Numbered from the stretch's first letter, positions 23,901-35,736 are shown. The stretch is DNA of 64,000 bases from Epiperipatus broadwayi (GCA_028023455.1 JAQFVV010012573.1:1105815-1169814); one strand, 5' to 3'. The notes: a model not told the origin generated them from the sequence alone. Program-made: numbers and translations.

Positions 23901-25804
23901 TTATTGCAAGGCAAATACTCTATTTGACATTTCTGTAATAACATCCTGAGTATATCTGAGTTAAATCCAATTATGTAATGATACTGATTATAACTTTTGC
24001 TGTCTTGTTAAATGGCCTATAATCACCATGTGAATCCTGGAAGAGTAATCTTTACTAGCTTTATAGATCATGACATCTTGTTCATGGATGGGCATAATGT
24101 CTCACATAAATAAAAATCGTAAATTAAAATTTTGAAGTATCGTTTTTAAGACACAGTCATTTGTGAGAATGATAATTAATTAACTGGTTGATTCTCCAGG
24201 CGAATATGAAAAAAAAATAGAGGGTGAACATGATGTGAACACTAAAGTAAACCTTTGCCAAAAAATAATATTTTTAGATTTTATTATAATTATACTTGAT
24301 TTTCAGTAAAAAGGTTAAAGTTTAATGCAATTATTCTATTTGTTAACATAAGAAAATAATTGAGAATGAATTTTAGTAATTTGTTACAGTAAAATAAAAA
24401 AAAGTTTTATATGCATACACTGTGGTTTCAATTAAACTAAAAACAATATATTGAATAAAGATTGTGAAGTATTTTCAGTTATTACCTCTGCTTAATTAAA
24501 ATAATTATTTGCTTATCTTAATTTGTTATTAAAACCCAAATATACTGAAAAGACTTTTACAAATATCTTTTTACACATCAATATTTTATCTAGAAGTCAA
24601 AAAAACAGACTAAGAACTTTCACCATACATACAAAAAAATGTAAAAAGGGAAATATTTGTTTAGTTTTAATAGTTTCATACATGTTTAATTATAAACTGT
24701 GATTTATATATGATTAATTTTGTTGAGAGAATTATAAAAGAAATTCAAATTATTTATTATTAATTACTAATTTATTATTATAATGAAATAGTATGAAAAT
24801 AAATAAGAGTAAGATAACAACTTTAAGCTCCATTTTGGCAACCACTTAGTAGCAGATTCAATTATATTTGTAATATTTTATTTTTTACAATTAAACCTTT
24901 ATTCTGTATCATATTTAGATAATTTTTGCATTATTTATTACAAATATAAATTTCAAATGAAAAACATTCTAAAAGATATTTTATCTTTTCAAATATATGC
25001 ATAAAATGTACTAAAGAGAAATACATAATGAGAACAAAAGCCTTTGCTGATTAAAAATAATATTGAATAAATTATTTGAATTCCATTTTTAAAATCAAAA
25101 AAAATTTTGTTCAGATATTATAAAGCAATAAATTTTATTTTAAAATTTAAAATTGCATTTATAATTATTAAAATCTCACAACATTTTTTTGCAGTATCTT
25201 TTTATGAAAGCACTTTTTTTTAGGAAACCAAACACAACTTCTGCTGTACCGTATTTACTTTTTCATTTGATTTTCTTTTTAAAAACCAATTTTTTCAAAT
25301 AACATCTAATTGTAATCACAAATATTTTTAATTTAGAATAAATGTTTTAGAAATATGTTTTGCAAATAATTATAAATGTAAAAAATATATTTAATTTTTA
25401 TTTTCAAAGTAACAAAAGAAAAATGCAGACTCTTGAAGACTGAGAATAAAGAATTGATCAATAAGTGGTGTTGTTGACCTGTAAGTATTATGATACCACT
25501 AATCAGTGGTATTGTCAGATCCTTTAAATTCCTGACAATTTCAGATTTTTTAAAAGTAATAAATCAATATAAATTTCAGTTTTTGCCATCAAATAAACAT
25601 AAAACTAAAACCAAAGAGTAAAGAAAAGCCATGATTGACAGTAATGCCATTAGAATACACCAAAGACTTACAATGGAAAGTGAAATCTTTAACAAATTTA
25701 TAATGAATAAAAAAAATTTGAATATCATACATTGAATTAAACATTAAAAAAAAGCTAGGTTTAAAGTTTTACATTATCTTTTATTGTGGATAGAAATGTA
25801 TATA
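20909..25804. other. Long AT-rich stretch without a supported gene
   Basis: No ORF above about 60 codons with any recognisable content. An imperfect hairpin lies at about 23190-23258 (AATACCAG.TATACCTAT pairing with ATAGGTGTA...CTGGTATT), followed near 23280 by a B-box-like GGGTTTGAACCC, which could be the remains of a tRNA-derived SINE. Otherwise I see nothing. Confidence 0.4.
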
Positions 25805-25951
25805 TATCACATGATCACATTTCCTATATTAGCACATTAATTGTTGATAAACAGAGCAAAACTCTCCATACAGTATTGCCACCTGTGCTAAACAGAGTAA
25901 TCAGTGGATGCCAGAAGGCTTGTGCATAAAATCCCTATCTAATGCCTACTC

Positions 25952-26010
25952 ATCCAATATCCCAAGACTAGTTTCTGGCTTGTGGCCTTCATCAGTGAGG
26001 AGCTTTGGAT
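25952..26010 (-). ncRNA. Type I hammerhead ribozyme, minus-strand copy
   Basis: Read on the minus strand: outer stem I ATCCAA, loop AGCT, CCTCA; core CTGATGA; stem II GGC-CACAA-GCC (closed by an A/A mismatch); GAAA; stem III CTAG; TC cleavage site; then TTGGG, loop ATA, TTGGAT. Outer stem I pairs perfectly over six bases (ATCCAA/TTGGAT); inner stem I has one mismatch. All core catalytic bases are present. Cleavage would follow the C of GTC. Confidence 0.8.
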
Positions 26011-26302
26011 CTGAGAGCACTGCATCTAGATCTTAGGATCTAATGCAACCCTCTAGCAACCACCTTTTATCTCTACTTAACTACAAAACCATGAGAATAA
26101 AATTGAAAACACAAAAAATATTTTCAATCTAAGCTCAATAGCTTAGGTGGCAATACTGTATGGAGAGTTTTGCTCTGTTTATCAACAATTAATGTGCTAA
26201 TATAGGAAATGTGATCATGTGATGCTTAATGGTTTAACACCAATCCTGCCTAATAGAATAGTGGTGGCTATGGTTGTAAAGGAGCCAAAGACACCAAAAT
26301 GT

Positions 26303-26330
26303 ATGGGTGCTGAACTGAGTTCAGACCCAT
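26303..26330 (+). ncRNA. Conserved hairpin of the ribozyme-bearing monomer
   Basis: ATGGGT-G-CTGAAC / GTTCAG-ACCCAT forms a 12-bp stem with one bulged G and a TGA loop. Equivalent hairpins occur at 55897-55930 and 62135-62168 with different but still paired bases. Confidence 0.7.
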
Positions 26331-26474
26331 ATGACTATATAAGCTATTGAGCTTAGATTGAAAATATTTTTTGTGTTTTCAATTTCATTCTCATAGTTTT
26401 GTAGTTAAGTAGAGATAAAAGGTGGTTGCTAGAGGGTTGCATTAGATCCTAAGATCTAGATGCAGTGCTCTCAG

Positions 26475-26533
26475 ATCCAAAGCTCCTCACTGACGAAGGC
26501 CACAAGCCAGAAACTAGTCTGGGGATATTGGAT
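26475..26533 (+). ncRNA. Type I hammerhead ribozyme, plus-strand copy
   Basis: Stem I outer ATCCAA (26475-26480) pairs with TTGGAT (26528-26533); inner CCTCA (26485-26489) pairs with TGGGG (26520-26524), with an AGCT/ATA internal loop between. The core CTGACGA is at 26490-26496, stem II GGC/GCC, GAAA at 26510-26513, a palindromic stem III CTAG at 26514-26517, and cleavage predicted after C26519. The four-base palindromic stem III is too short to close alone; it suits pairing between two adjacent or dimeric copies. Confidence 0.85.
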
Positions 26534-26634
26534 GAGTAGGCATTAGATAGGGATTTTATGCACAAGCCTTCTGGCATCCACTGATTACTCTGTTTAGCAC
26601 AGGTGGCAATACTGTATGGAGAGTTTTGCTCTGT

Positions 26635-26656
26635 ATATATATATATATATATATAT
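26635..26656. repeat. (TA)n tract at the edge of the foldback repeat
   Basis: Uninterrupted TA run directly after the plus-strand monomer. Confidence 0.9.
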
Positions 26657-27413
26657 TTACATGTTATTGACTGCACACCATTTATTAATATGTTTTTTAT
26701 TTTAAAATTTATATGTGCTATAAAATAACAATCAATGAAAGATGAATACACATTACATTATCATAATCTAAACCAAATGAATAATTATTTCTAATATTTG
26801 AAGTAATTTATTCATAATTATTGTAACTATATATAAAAAAACAAAATAGTTACTTGTCTAACAATTGTTTTTCGTTTTTTATATATTTCAAATAGAGTAC
26901 TGATTTTCTCCAGAAAATACAACCAAATAGTGTTCTTTAAAAATTAAACATCAAAAATCATTGGTATGTCTGATAAATTAAAATTTTTCTATAGGTTAAT
27001 ACTCTTTTTTATATATAGTATTCAATTAATCAAATGCTGATCTATTGCAATAAATATCTTAATTATTTTCTTCTAAGAAGACAAAAAAAAAAAAACTCCA
27101 ACTATTATCTATCAAACTTTACAAAAGATTTTCAATAATTTTTTTCAATAATTAGTTAATTCATTTTTATTTCTACATTTTAAAAATGAGAATATTTTAA
27201 TTATTTTCTTCCAAGAAAATTTAATGATTTTTTAATTAGAACTTTAATTAAAACTTTTATATGGTTAACTAATTCATTAATTAAAAAAACACAATACTAT
27301 GCAAATATATATATATAATTATGTATGACAAATTTCATAAAAATGAAGACAGACCAGTATTTAAATACTTCAATTTACCAGATCACTCAATTGATGATTT
27401 AAGAGTGGTTATA
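26657..27413. other. AT-rich DNA, nothing recognised
   Basis: No ORF, repeat or structured motif that I can support. Confidence 0.4.
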
Positions 27414-27421
27414 CTATAGAA

Positions 27422-28295
27422 CAGTGGTGCCCAACCTTTAACTTGACGCGAGCCAGTTGAGAATTTAAAAAAATTTGGGGAGCCACAATTATATATTACA
27501 TTTTTCATATTACATTTATAAACATGGTACTTGGGTACTAAACCTGCAATGTAGGGAGATGGGTGGGGGGGGGGATGGCCTATTCACATTGGTATCAATC
27601 CGCCGTTTCTAATGTGGCCAAAATAACGTGTACACGGATCTTTCTCGATGAAAACATCAATATATACAGCAAAATATATATGTGTACACGAATCTATCTC
27701 GATAAAAACAACTATTTACAGCACTAAACATCAATATATATATATACAGCAAAATATATACGTGTACACGGATAAAAACAACTGTTTACAGCACTAAACA
27801 TCGATATATACAGCAAAATATATACGTGTACATGGATCTATCTCGATAAAAACTATTTCCAGCACTAAACACAATATATATACAGCGCCAAACCAAACGT
27901 CTACAAGGATCTTTCTCGATAAAAACAACAATATATACAAGAGCACTAAACACAATATATATATATAGCACCAAACCAAACGTGTACAGCAAAAAAAAAA
28001 AAAATGGTGTAATATGTTAAAAAGAAAAAAAAATGTAAATACATTTTATTTATTAAAAATTTGGTAACATACATATAAATTACAATTACAGGAAAAATAT
28101 ATTTTATTTAATGTGAAACCTGACACTGCATATCGTTATTGTTTGTATTGTAAAAATGTTTATTTTTTAGTGTGTGCATGTGCCATCAAGGAACATAAAA
28201 TATTTTATCAATTTTTTTGAAGAGTGCAATTCGAGCCACATTAAACAGTTACGCGAGCCACATGTGACTCGCGAGCTATGGGTTGGGCATCCCTG
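27422..28295. mobile_element. Nonautonomous hAT-type DNA transposon
   Basis: Begins CAGTGGTGCCCAACC and ends GGTTGGGCATCCCTG, imperfect terminal inverted repeats of the hAT pattern (CAGNG...). It is flanked by an 8-bp target duplication with one mismatch: CTATAGAA (27414-27421) and CTAGAGAA (28296-28303). Subterminal GCGAGCCA/GAGCCACAT and its counterpart near the right end (ACTCGCGAGC) add to the inverted structure. There is no transposase ORF in its 874 bases, so it depends on an autonomous relative. The internal part is occupied by a minisatellite. Confidence 0.85.
27628..27985. repeat. Minisatellite inside the hAT element, about 5 units
   Basis: Units of roughly 65-75 bp contain ACGTGTACACGGATCT, TCTCGATAAAAACAAC, CAGCACTAAACA and ATATATACAGCAAAATATAT, with internal deletions in later copies. 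Short ORFs across it are by-products of the repetition. Confidence 0.85.
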
Positions 28296-28303
28296 CTAGA
28301 GAA

Positions 28304-29441
28304 CATTTTTTTTTCCCAGAAAGAAGAGAAAACAAAAAGAAAACAATTCTGTAGTGTAATTACACTACAGAAATATTACTTATTCATTAAGTGAATAATC
28401 TCTAGTCTAATGAATGACTAATAAAATAGTTAAAACAAATTTTTATTTATTTATTTATAAATTGAAAACATTACACCTTCCATGGACACTAATACATCAT
28501 TGTCTTAACTAGTTTTCTATTGTTCTATTTTCCATTCATTAATTATAATTTATTATTTAATATATTAAGCAATAAAGTATTTTTTTTTATATTTGACATT
28601 TAATATAAATACACAATATTTTTTTGTACACATGATTTTTTGTAGATATAGTTTTGGTATTAATTTTTTGAATACAGTTCTTGCATAGACATATATACTG
28701 TGGAGTCATGAACTATGCTGTACCTAACTACATGACTTCAATTATATGCATTCAAAGAAAAATGCAAACAAACAAAAATAAACTATTAAAATTAGTAAAT
28801 TTTATAATATTTGAGAAGACATTTTGCCTTTTCTAAACACCATATGTGATCATGTTAACAAAAAAAAAACAACCAAAAATTGTAAGAAAATTTTACAATA
28901 CCAAGAGCCATATTCTCATCTTGAAACACCATACACAATTATAAATATTAATAATATTTTTTTGGTTTATGTTGAAAGCATATACATTTTATTCTTCATT
29001 TTATCATCCAAATTTAACATGCAGTATTTTGCATAATAAAATATTTTGTGAGTGTAATGCTAAAAGTTTTAATTTTTTTAAAACATACTAAAAGTTGACA
29101 CTGACTTAAAAACATCAAACTAATGGCATAGATTCTAATATCTTGATAACAAAACTACTATTATGTTTCTACAAATGAAAAAAGTTATTAAAAAATGTCA
29201 CCCACAGCATATTTAATAGTGATAAAAATCAGACAATTCACTATTTACTTATTTAAAAAATAAAAGTATGGTAGTTATTTTTTTTAAAATTTTTATTGTT
29301 ACAGTGGATTTATGAATAAAATGTGTGAAAAAGTGTTTCTTCAATTAATTATTAATAACTATATTATTATTTAAAATTGTGTTTATATTATAATGTTAAT
29401 GTTTGTATGATTATTATACATATTAAAAAGCATCTATGTTT
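28304..29441. other. AT-rich DNA, nothing recognised
   Basis: A 70-codon ORF (28824-29036) of low-complexity composition is not credible as a gene. A small palindrome, TTCTGTAGTGTAATTACACT (about 28348-28373), is present. Confidence 0.4.
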
Positions 29442-29464
29442 TATATATATATATATATATATAT

Positions 29465-31063
29465 TGTGCCAGGACAAACCGCTGAAACCACTTACTTATA
29501 TGTATATAAGTTTTGACCTGTTTCAAAACTCCTTTCATATACATTTATAATCTTATAAATGATACGCGAACGAGCCGGCATGTTCGAGCAAAATGGGAGA
29601 TCTTATTGATAGCTTTAAGTATCAATAATGGCCCAACTTGGCTGCTAGATTCAAACCCCTACTATCCAAATACTTTATTTGTTTTGGAGTAAACTCCTGG
29701 CGCCAGCTAGTCCAAAGGACTAATGTATTCAGGCAGTAGGCTCATAATCCAGTGCTCGAAACATTTCCTCAAAGTAGCTCAGTCTAATTTTATTCAATAA
29801 CAAATTATACAAAAATTGGTGGTGGAAATAATTAATAAAAGGTTGGTAAGAAGAATTGACCGACAAATAAAGTTTAAGTTTAAAGATAATTTATTTTACT
29901 TATCATTAATTAAGTTTTAAAGATAATTTATTAACTAAAATTAACGCATTATAAACATTTCTATAAATCCAATTTTAACACATGCACATTTTTTTTAAAT
30001 TAACACATGATAATATATTTTAAGAAAAAAGCATAAATAATCTTTGACCTTTAAATCATTTCACATTCACAAACATAATAATAAAGCATTAATAGCATTT
30101 GAAACTTACACACACATATCAATAGTTCATTTTATGTATGATAGAGTTCATATAATTTGAATCTTGAATATTTACGGATTACAGTGGTGACTACTACGTA
30201 TAAATGATAATAATAAAATATATACCTAGGATTTTTTTTCTTGTCATTGGCTGCTTCTGCTGCTTTTGATGGATTATATCTAACCGGTTAGATTTTGATG
30301 ATTCTTGAAGAGATTTTATGCGAATCCATTTGTTTTATTCTTGAAGACAGTTGAACGTTTGACGGAGGATTTCGGAGTTGTTATGAAGACATTATTTCAC
30401 AGGCAGGTTTTGATGATCTTGTTGGACAAAAAGGCTGGAGCACAAGCATATATTTCCAAGGCTGCTCAACAGTGCATGTTGGTTTCTGTATACATAATAG
30501 AAATTGTACTGAAACAAACTGTCACTGAAAACTAGACTGAATTGCAAACTCAAAACTAGCCTGTCCGATAAAATCTAGCTATTTATATCTGTGAATTGTT
30601 TTCGTTTTGATATCCTCCAGGAATAAGTACAATAGGTGTTGTCGAAATTTTTTGATAACTAATCCTATGACAACGTGTTTTTTGATTGATTGTTTGATTA
30701 GTAGTAGCTTTTATAAACGTATTGTTTTTATATCTTTAGTAGCCCACCACTGTGTTTTTAAATACATTTCATTTCAATTATTATTATTATTTTTTTTTAA
30801 TCTTATTCTAACATGCATTTATCTTATTAATGAGCTAACATTTATTTCTATTTACCATCGCACATATCTACGCATTTATTCTACTAAACTGGAATGAAAA
30901 GAGATTTTTAACTTTTAATTTTTTTTATAGGAAAACTCCCTCTCCCCTCTTTAAAGTAATTAATTGTAACTTTTATTTCAAATTCTTTTTCCCCCGAAAG
31001 ATTTTGATAATAATTTTTATACAAAATTATTTTATATACATGTGCCAATTTGGCATTGGCACA
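29465..31063 (-). repeat. LTR, 3' side in element orientation
   Basis: 1599 bp, starting TGTGCCAGGACAAACCGCTG and ending TTGGCATTGGCACA. The terminal six bases are inverted repeats (TGTGCC/GGCACA). It differs from the other LTR by scattered substitutions and by an AACATGCATTTATCTTATT-type stretch (about 30807-30831) missing from the other copy. The open stretches of 76 and 96 codons inside it recur in the other LTR but look non-functional. Confidence 0.9.
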
Positions 31064-31068
31064 TTACA

Positions 31069-31077
31069 CCCCCCTCC
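31069..31077 (-). promoter_or_regulatory. Polypurine tract of the LTR element
   Basis: On the element strand GGAGGGGGG followed by TGTAA and then the LTR start TGTGCC. Polypurine tracts prime plus-strand cDNA synthesis and lie just upstream of the 3' LTR, which fits the minus-strand orientation of gag. Confidence 0.75.
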
Positions 31078-31900
31078 AATTTAGAGTAAAATGCATCATT
31101 TTTGACCATTTTATCTCTTGCAATTTTAATTGTTGACTGTAAAGATTTATTAATTTATTATTTTAGATAATTCCTACACATGTGTATATGTGCAGCATAA
31201 TTCTACACCTACTAATATTCTAGATATCGAATTATTACTGGACTTGCTTACAGGTAATCTATAATAAATAAGTCCCTTTCTGCACTCATCATAAGGTGCA
31301 GCAGTACCAAGAAAATAACCAAAAAAGGATATCTGGATAAATACATTTAAGATACACAGCATGAGGTATCGTATTTACCAAATATTACCAGTGTATGTGC
31401 ACATATATACCCATGTATACTTACACACTCTTAATACACCTTAGATTGACTTTTACTTTTTTATTAATAATCTTCCAACCTTATTTTTAAATTTACACGA
31501 ACAATATTTTACACTATTCATTTATATTCCAGTATTATTTATAACCCTTAAAAAACATTATTTAAATGTTTCTTTACACTAATCTTATAATATTGATTTT
31601 TAATCATTACGAACATTACTTTAAATATTAGTTTTATGATACTATTTTTAAACCATTATTTTAACTTCTTTATCTATATGCGTGTATTCAGAAAAACTAT
31701 TTTTATTATATTATGATCCATTATTTATTCAACTTTTATTAACTTGCGTATATTCAAAACTATTTTATTTTAATGTGCACGTACTCAGAAAAAAAAACTG
31801 TTTTACTTTATTGCGATTCATTTGTTATGCAAATATCTAACATGATTTTATTCTAGAAATCCCGTTATCTTTTTCATTTATTTAATTCTACAAACATTTT

Positions 31901-32150
31901 CATTTTGCTTGTCTATTTTGATTTTACACATTTTTTTTGTTTAGGTCATGCTCCGCTATGTTCTAGACTTATGAGCTGAGATATCAATAGAATCGATAAG
32001 ACATAATCGAGGGTTTTTGACATAATCATTTTGCTTGTCTAATTTAATTTTACACATTTATTTTGTGTATGTCACGCTCCGCTCTGTTTTAGACTTATGA
32101 GTTGGGATATCAATATCATCGATAAGACATAATCGAGGGTTTTGACATAA
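31901..32150. repeat. 126 bp tandem duplication in the LTR element 3' UTR
   Basis: Two head-to-tail copies starting CATTTTGCTTGTCTA at 31901 and 32027. They share GCTCCGCT, AGACTTATGAG, ATCGATAAGACATAATCGAG and GGGTTTTTGACATAA, with several differences. The block lies downstream of gag. Confidence 0.85.
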
Positions 32151-32360
32151 ATCATTTTATCATTGCTTTAACATTTTAAAAACTCTAAGATTATTATTTA
32201 TTTACTAAGAGTACCTTTAATCATTTTTAATTATTCAACTAACTTGATACTCATTTTTTTTTCATTTATTTCATTAAACTTTGTTAAACATTTTCCATTA
32301 TTCTGAGTCCATGGTCGTTAATAACTAGGTCAAGCCAGCGAATACGTCAGATTAATATTT

Positions 32361-33751
32361 TTAATTTTTGTCTGGCGGTTCTTTATCATATTTTTTTTTC
32401 TGCATATAGCCACTCATGCTGGGGGATTGAGAATCACCCCTGGGCCTTTCCTTAAATCTAGTACGAGAGATGTCAGGATCGTTGTTGGTTCTTCGAAAAA
32501 TTTTTGTTCTCTCGGGACTATTAGAATAACGTCTCCTCCAGGGACTCCCCGAATTTGACCTATGTCTATATCTTATGGCGTTTACAGATGGTTCTCTAAG
32601 TTGGGGTTTGAATCCTCTATCTCTCATCTCAAAAGTTGGTCTAGCTCTGTCGAAAGTGCTCAACAATTCCGGCATTTGTTCCACTGTTTTCCTTTCAGTT
32701 CCTATGAGCATTTGCTCAACATTATGAGGAAAACTATGGTGGACTATCCTGACAATTTGTTGTTCAGATAGTGGGTCTGCTGTCAAAGAGTGTAATTTCG
32801 CCACTTGCCTTCTAAAAAAAAAAACGAACGGTTCACCAGGTCGACATTTATCTTGCGAGATCTGGTGACGAAGATTTTCCTGATAATCTTCGTTCCAATA
32901 ACTAGCTAAAACAGCACTTTTATATTTGGCAAAAGTGACAGGTTTTTTATATAAAGAGTCCCACCAAAATTGAGACCCCCCTTGTAAATGGCTACATGCT
33001 ATTGCGATCATAGCCTCCTCACTGAATTGATTTAGAGTGAAATAGCACTCCAAATTATTTAAATGCTCCATAGGAGCTTCACCTTGATGGCCAGAAAATA
33101 TCCGTATTTTCAAAAACTGGTTCACAATTGCCGGATTGTTTATAATGTGCATGTTTGCACTCAAGTGGTCACACTGTTTTATTTCCATTTGCAAACTATT
33201 TTTACTATCCTTTTGATTTACTTTCCAAGCTAAATCCATCATTCCAACTTTTATCTCTTCAATTACTTTTCTATCTTCTATCTTATTTTTTTCAATTGCT
33301 TGGTAAGCAGTCTTTATTTGATTTTCTACTTGTGTTTTAATCTCTTCTATTTCTTCCCTAATTTCTTCTTTTATTTTATTCTGGCCCATTTTGATCTGGT
33401 CCTTTAACTTTTCAAGCATTTCAGCTTGCCCTTCCAATTTACTCTTCATTATTTTGGTTTTTAACCTCTTCAGCTATTTTTTTATATTCTTTGACTGTTT
33501 CTTTTAGTTTTTTAAACATGCTAGTTAATAACGATATGACTTCCCTATTCTCTTCTTTTTGCTCAACCTCTTTTTTGTTTTTATCTTTTTGTTCCTCACT
33601 AGAGGCATTCTCTACTTCTTTCACTTTTTCTATTTTTTCTTCACTGGGCATCGTTTCTATTTCACTATTTTCGGTTTTATTTTGTTCCTCGCTGGGAACA
33701 TTGTCTGTTTTTTTTACCTTGAGTCTCCATTTTAGGTTTATTTCTTGTCAT
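32361..33751 (-). pseudogene. gag: Retrotransposon Gag (frameshifted)
   Basis: The main open part (33449-32361, 362 codons) begins with a long charged coiled coil (about residues 1-80). A retrotransposon-gag-type capsid domain follows, with LNNLECYF, SHLQGGSQFWWDSL, YKSAVLASYW and RPGEPFVFFFRRQ. The tail is rich in R and S and lacks a CCHC zinc knuckle. A 70-codon ORF (33651-33439) overlaps it by 11 bases in another frame and supplies an acidic/lysine-rich N-terminal part. A further upstream start at 33751 is separated by a frame change at an A8 run (plus-strand T8, 33708-33715). Gag forms the particle that packages element RNA. The frame changes may be mutations, assembly errors at homopolymers, or programmed shifts; the first is likeliest. 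Confidence 0.8.
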
Positions 33752-34122
33752 ATTTATAATTTTAAACTTTACTTTTTTATATTATTTTTCTTTAATATTA
33801 TATTTTATTCATGCTCATAAGTTTACTAATTTCTATTTTATCGATTTCTTTCTAAACTGGAAATACACGATGGCTCCGCCCCCTTTGTCCGTTTATCCTA
33901 CCCGATCTTAATGCTTTAACTCCACCCAAACACCAAACTGTCATTTATTTAACAGACATAAATAGCACAAAATCTCTTTTCATTTAAAGAAGTAAGAAAA
34001 AAAATTTCGGTCAATTCTTTTTTTATTTTTAATTTAATACACTTTTACCTACGTAATTTAGATTTCTTTAAGGTTTTTATTTTTAAACAAGAAACAAAGC
34101 ATTTATTTACTGTTATTTTTTA

Positions 34123-34134
34123 GGTTCAGCCCCA
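34123..34134 (-). promoter_or_regulatory. Possible primer-binding site
   Basis: Element-strand TGGGGCTGAACC starts with the TGG expected to pair with a tRNA 3' CCA end. It is 21 bases inside the 5' LTR edge, farther than usual, and I cannot name a matching tRNA, so this is tentative. Confidence 0.25.
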
Positions 34135-34155
34135 AATGTTGGGTAAAGCCATTTA

Positions 34156-35736
34156 TGTGCCAGGACAAACCGCTGAAACCACTTACTTATACGTATATAA
34201 GTTTTGACCGGTTTCAAAACTCCTTTCATATACATTTATAATCTTATAAATGATACGTGAACAAGCCGGCATGTTCGAGCAAAATGGGAGATCTTATTGA
34301 TAGCTTTAACTATCAACAATGGCCCATCTCAGCTGCTAGATTCAAACCCCTACTATCCAAATACTTTATTTGTTTTGGAGTAAACTCCCGGCGCCAGCTA
34401 GTCCAAAGGACTAACGTATTCGGGCAATAGGCTCATAATCCAGCGCTCAAAACATTTCCTCAAACTAGCTCAGTCTAATTTTATTCAATAACAAATTATA
34501 CAAAAATTGATGGTGGAAATAATTAATAAAAGGTTGGTAAGAAGAATTGACCGATAAATAAAGTTTAAGTTTAAAGATAATTTATTTTACTTATCATTAA
34601 TTAAGTTTTAAAGATAATTTATTAACTAACATTAACGCATTATAAACATTTCTATAAATCCAATTTTAACACGCGCACATTTTTTTTAAAATTAACACAT
34701 GATAATATATTTTAAGAAAAAAGCATAAATAATCTTTGACCTTTAAATCATTTCACATTCACAAACATAATAATAAAGCATTAATAGCATTTGAAACTTA
34801 CACACACATATCAATAGTTCATTTTATGTATGATAGAGTTCATATAATTTGAATCTTGAATATTTACAGATTACAGTGGTGACTAATATGTATAAATGAT
34901 AATAATAAAATATATACCTAGGATTTTTTTTCTTGTCGTTGGCTGCTTCTGCTGCTTCTGATGGATTATATCTAACCGGTTAGATTTTGACGATTCTTGA
35001 AGAGATTTTATGCGAATCCATTTGTTTTATTCTTGAAGATAGTTGAATGTTTGATGGAGGATTTCGGAGTTGTTATGAAGACATTATTTCACAGGCAGGT
35101 TTTGATGATCTTGTTGGACAAAAAGGCTGGAGCACAAGTGTATATTTCCAAGGCTGCTCAACAGTGCATGTTGGTTTCTGTATACATAATAGAAATTGTA
35201 CTGAAACAAACTGTCACTGAAAACTAGACTGAATTGCAAACTCAAAACTAGTCTGTCCGATAAAATCTAGCTATTTATATCTGTGAATTGTTTTCATTTT
35301 GATATCCTCTGGGAATACGTACAATAGGTGTTGTCGAAATTCCTTGATAACTAATCCTATGACAATGTGTTTTTTGATTGATTGTTTGATTAGTAGTAGC
35401 TTTTATAAACGTATTGTTTTTATATCTTTAGTAGCCCACCACTATGTTTTTAAATACATTTCATTTCAATTATTATTATTATTATTATTTTTTAATATTA
35501 TTCTATGAGCTAACATTTATTTCTATTTACCATCGCACATATCTACGCATTTATTCTACTAAACTGGAATAAAAAGAGATTTTTAACTTTTAATTTTTTT
35601 TATAGGAAAACTCCCTCTCCCCTCTTTAAAGTAATTAATTGTAACTTTTATTTCAAATTCTTTTTTCTGAAAGATTTTGATAATAATTTTTATACAAAAT
35701 TATTTTATATACATGTGCCAATTTGGCATTGGCACA
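34156..35736 (-). repeat. LTR, 5' side in element orientation
   Basis: 1581 bp with the same termini as the other LTR. An expanded (ATT)n run and a roughly 20-base deletion distinguish it. In retroelement biology this copy would carry the promoter for gag on the minus strand. Confidence 0.9.

Larger units (their letters stand above)
25805..26634. mobile_element. Hammerhead-bearing foldback repeat (retrozyme/Penelope-like)
   Basis: The left half (25805-26144) is a minus-oriented partial monomer; the right half (26145-26634) is a plus-oriented unit that runs slightly past one full monomer. The segment AGGTGGCAATACTGTATGG starts at 26145 and again at 26601, giving a monomer of 456 bp. Each half contains one hammerhead ribozyme; the right half also contains a strong hairpin at 26303-26330. 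The two halves are near-identical where they overlap. Both outer edges run into (TA)n. It codes for nothing. Animal retrozymes and the pseudo-LTRs of Penelope-like elements have this kind of short, ribozyme-bearing, tandem or inverted organisation. Confidence 0.8.
29465..35736 (-). mobile_element. Gag-only LTR retrotransposon, complete
   Basis: Two long direct repeats (29465-31063 and 34156-35736), both TGTGCC...GGCACA, enclose a 3.1 kb internal region with one gag gene on the minus strand and no protease, reverse transcriptase, RNase H or integrase. It therefore must borrow polymerase from another element (TR-GAG class). A polypurine tract lies next to the downstream LTR. The element sits inside a (TA)n microsatellite, with ATAT on both sides, so the target duplication length cannot be fixed. 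The LTRs are very similar, which implies a fairly recent insertion. Confidence 0.9.

Noticed and set aside
30305-30897. ORFs of 76 and 96 codons inside the LTR, repeated at 34997-35508
   Set aside because: They lie in LTR sequence, have low-complexity or unlikely composition, and recur because the LTRs are copies of each other.
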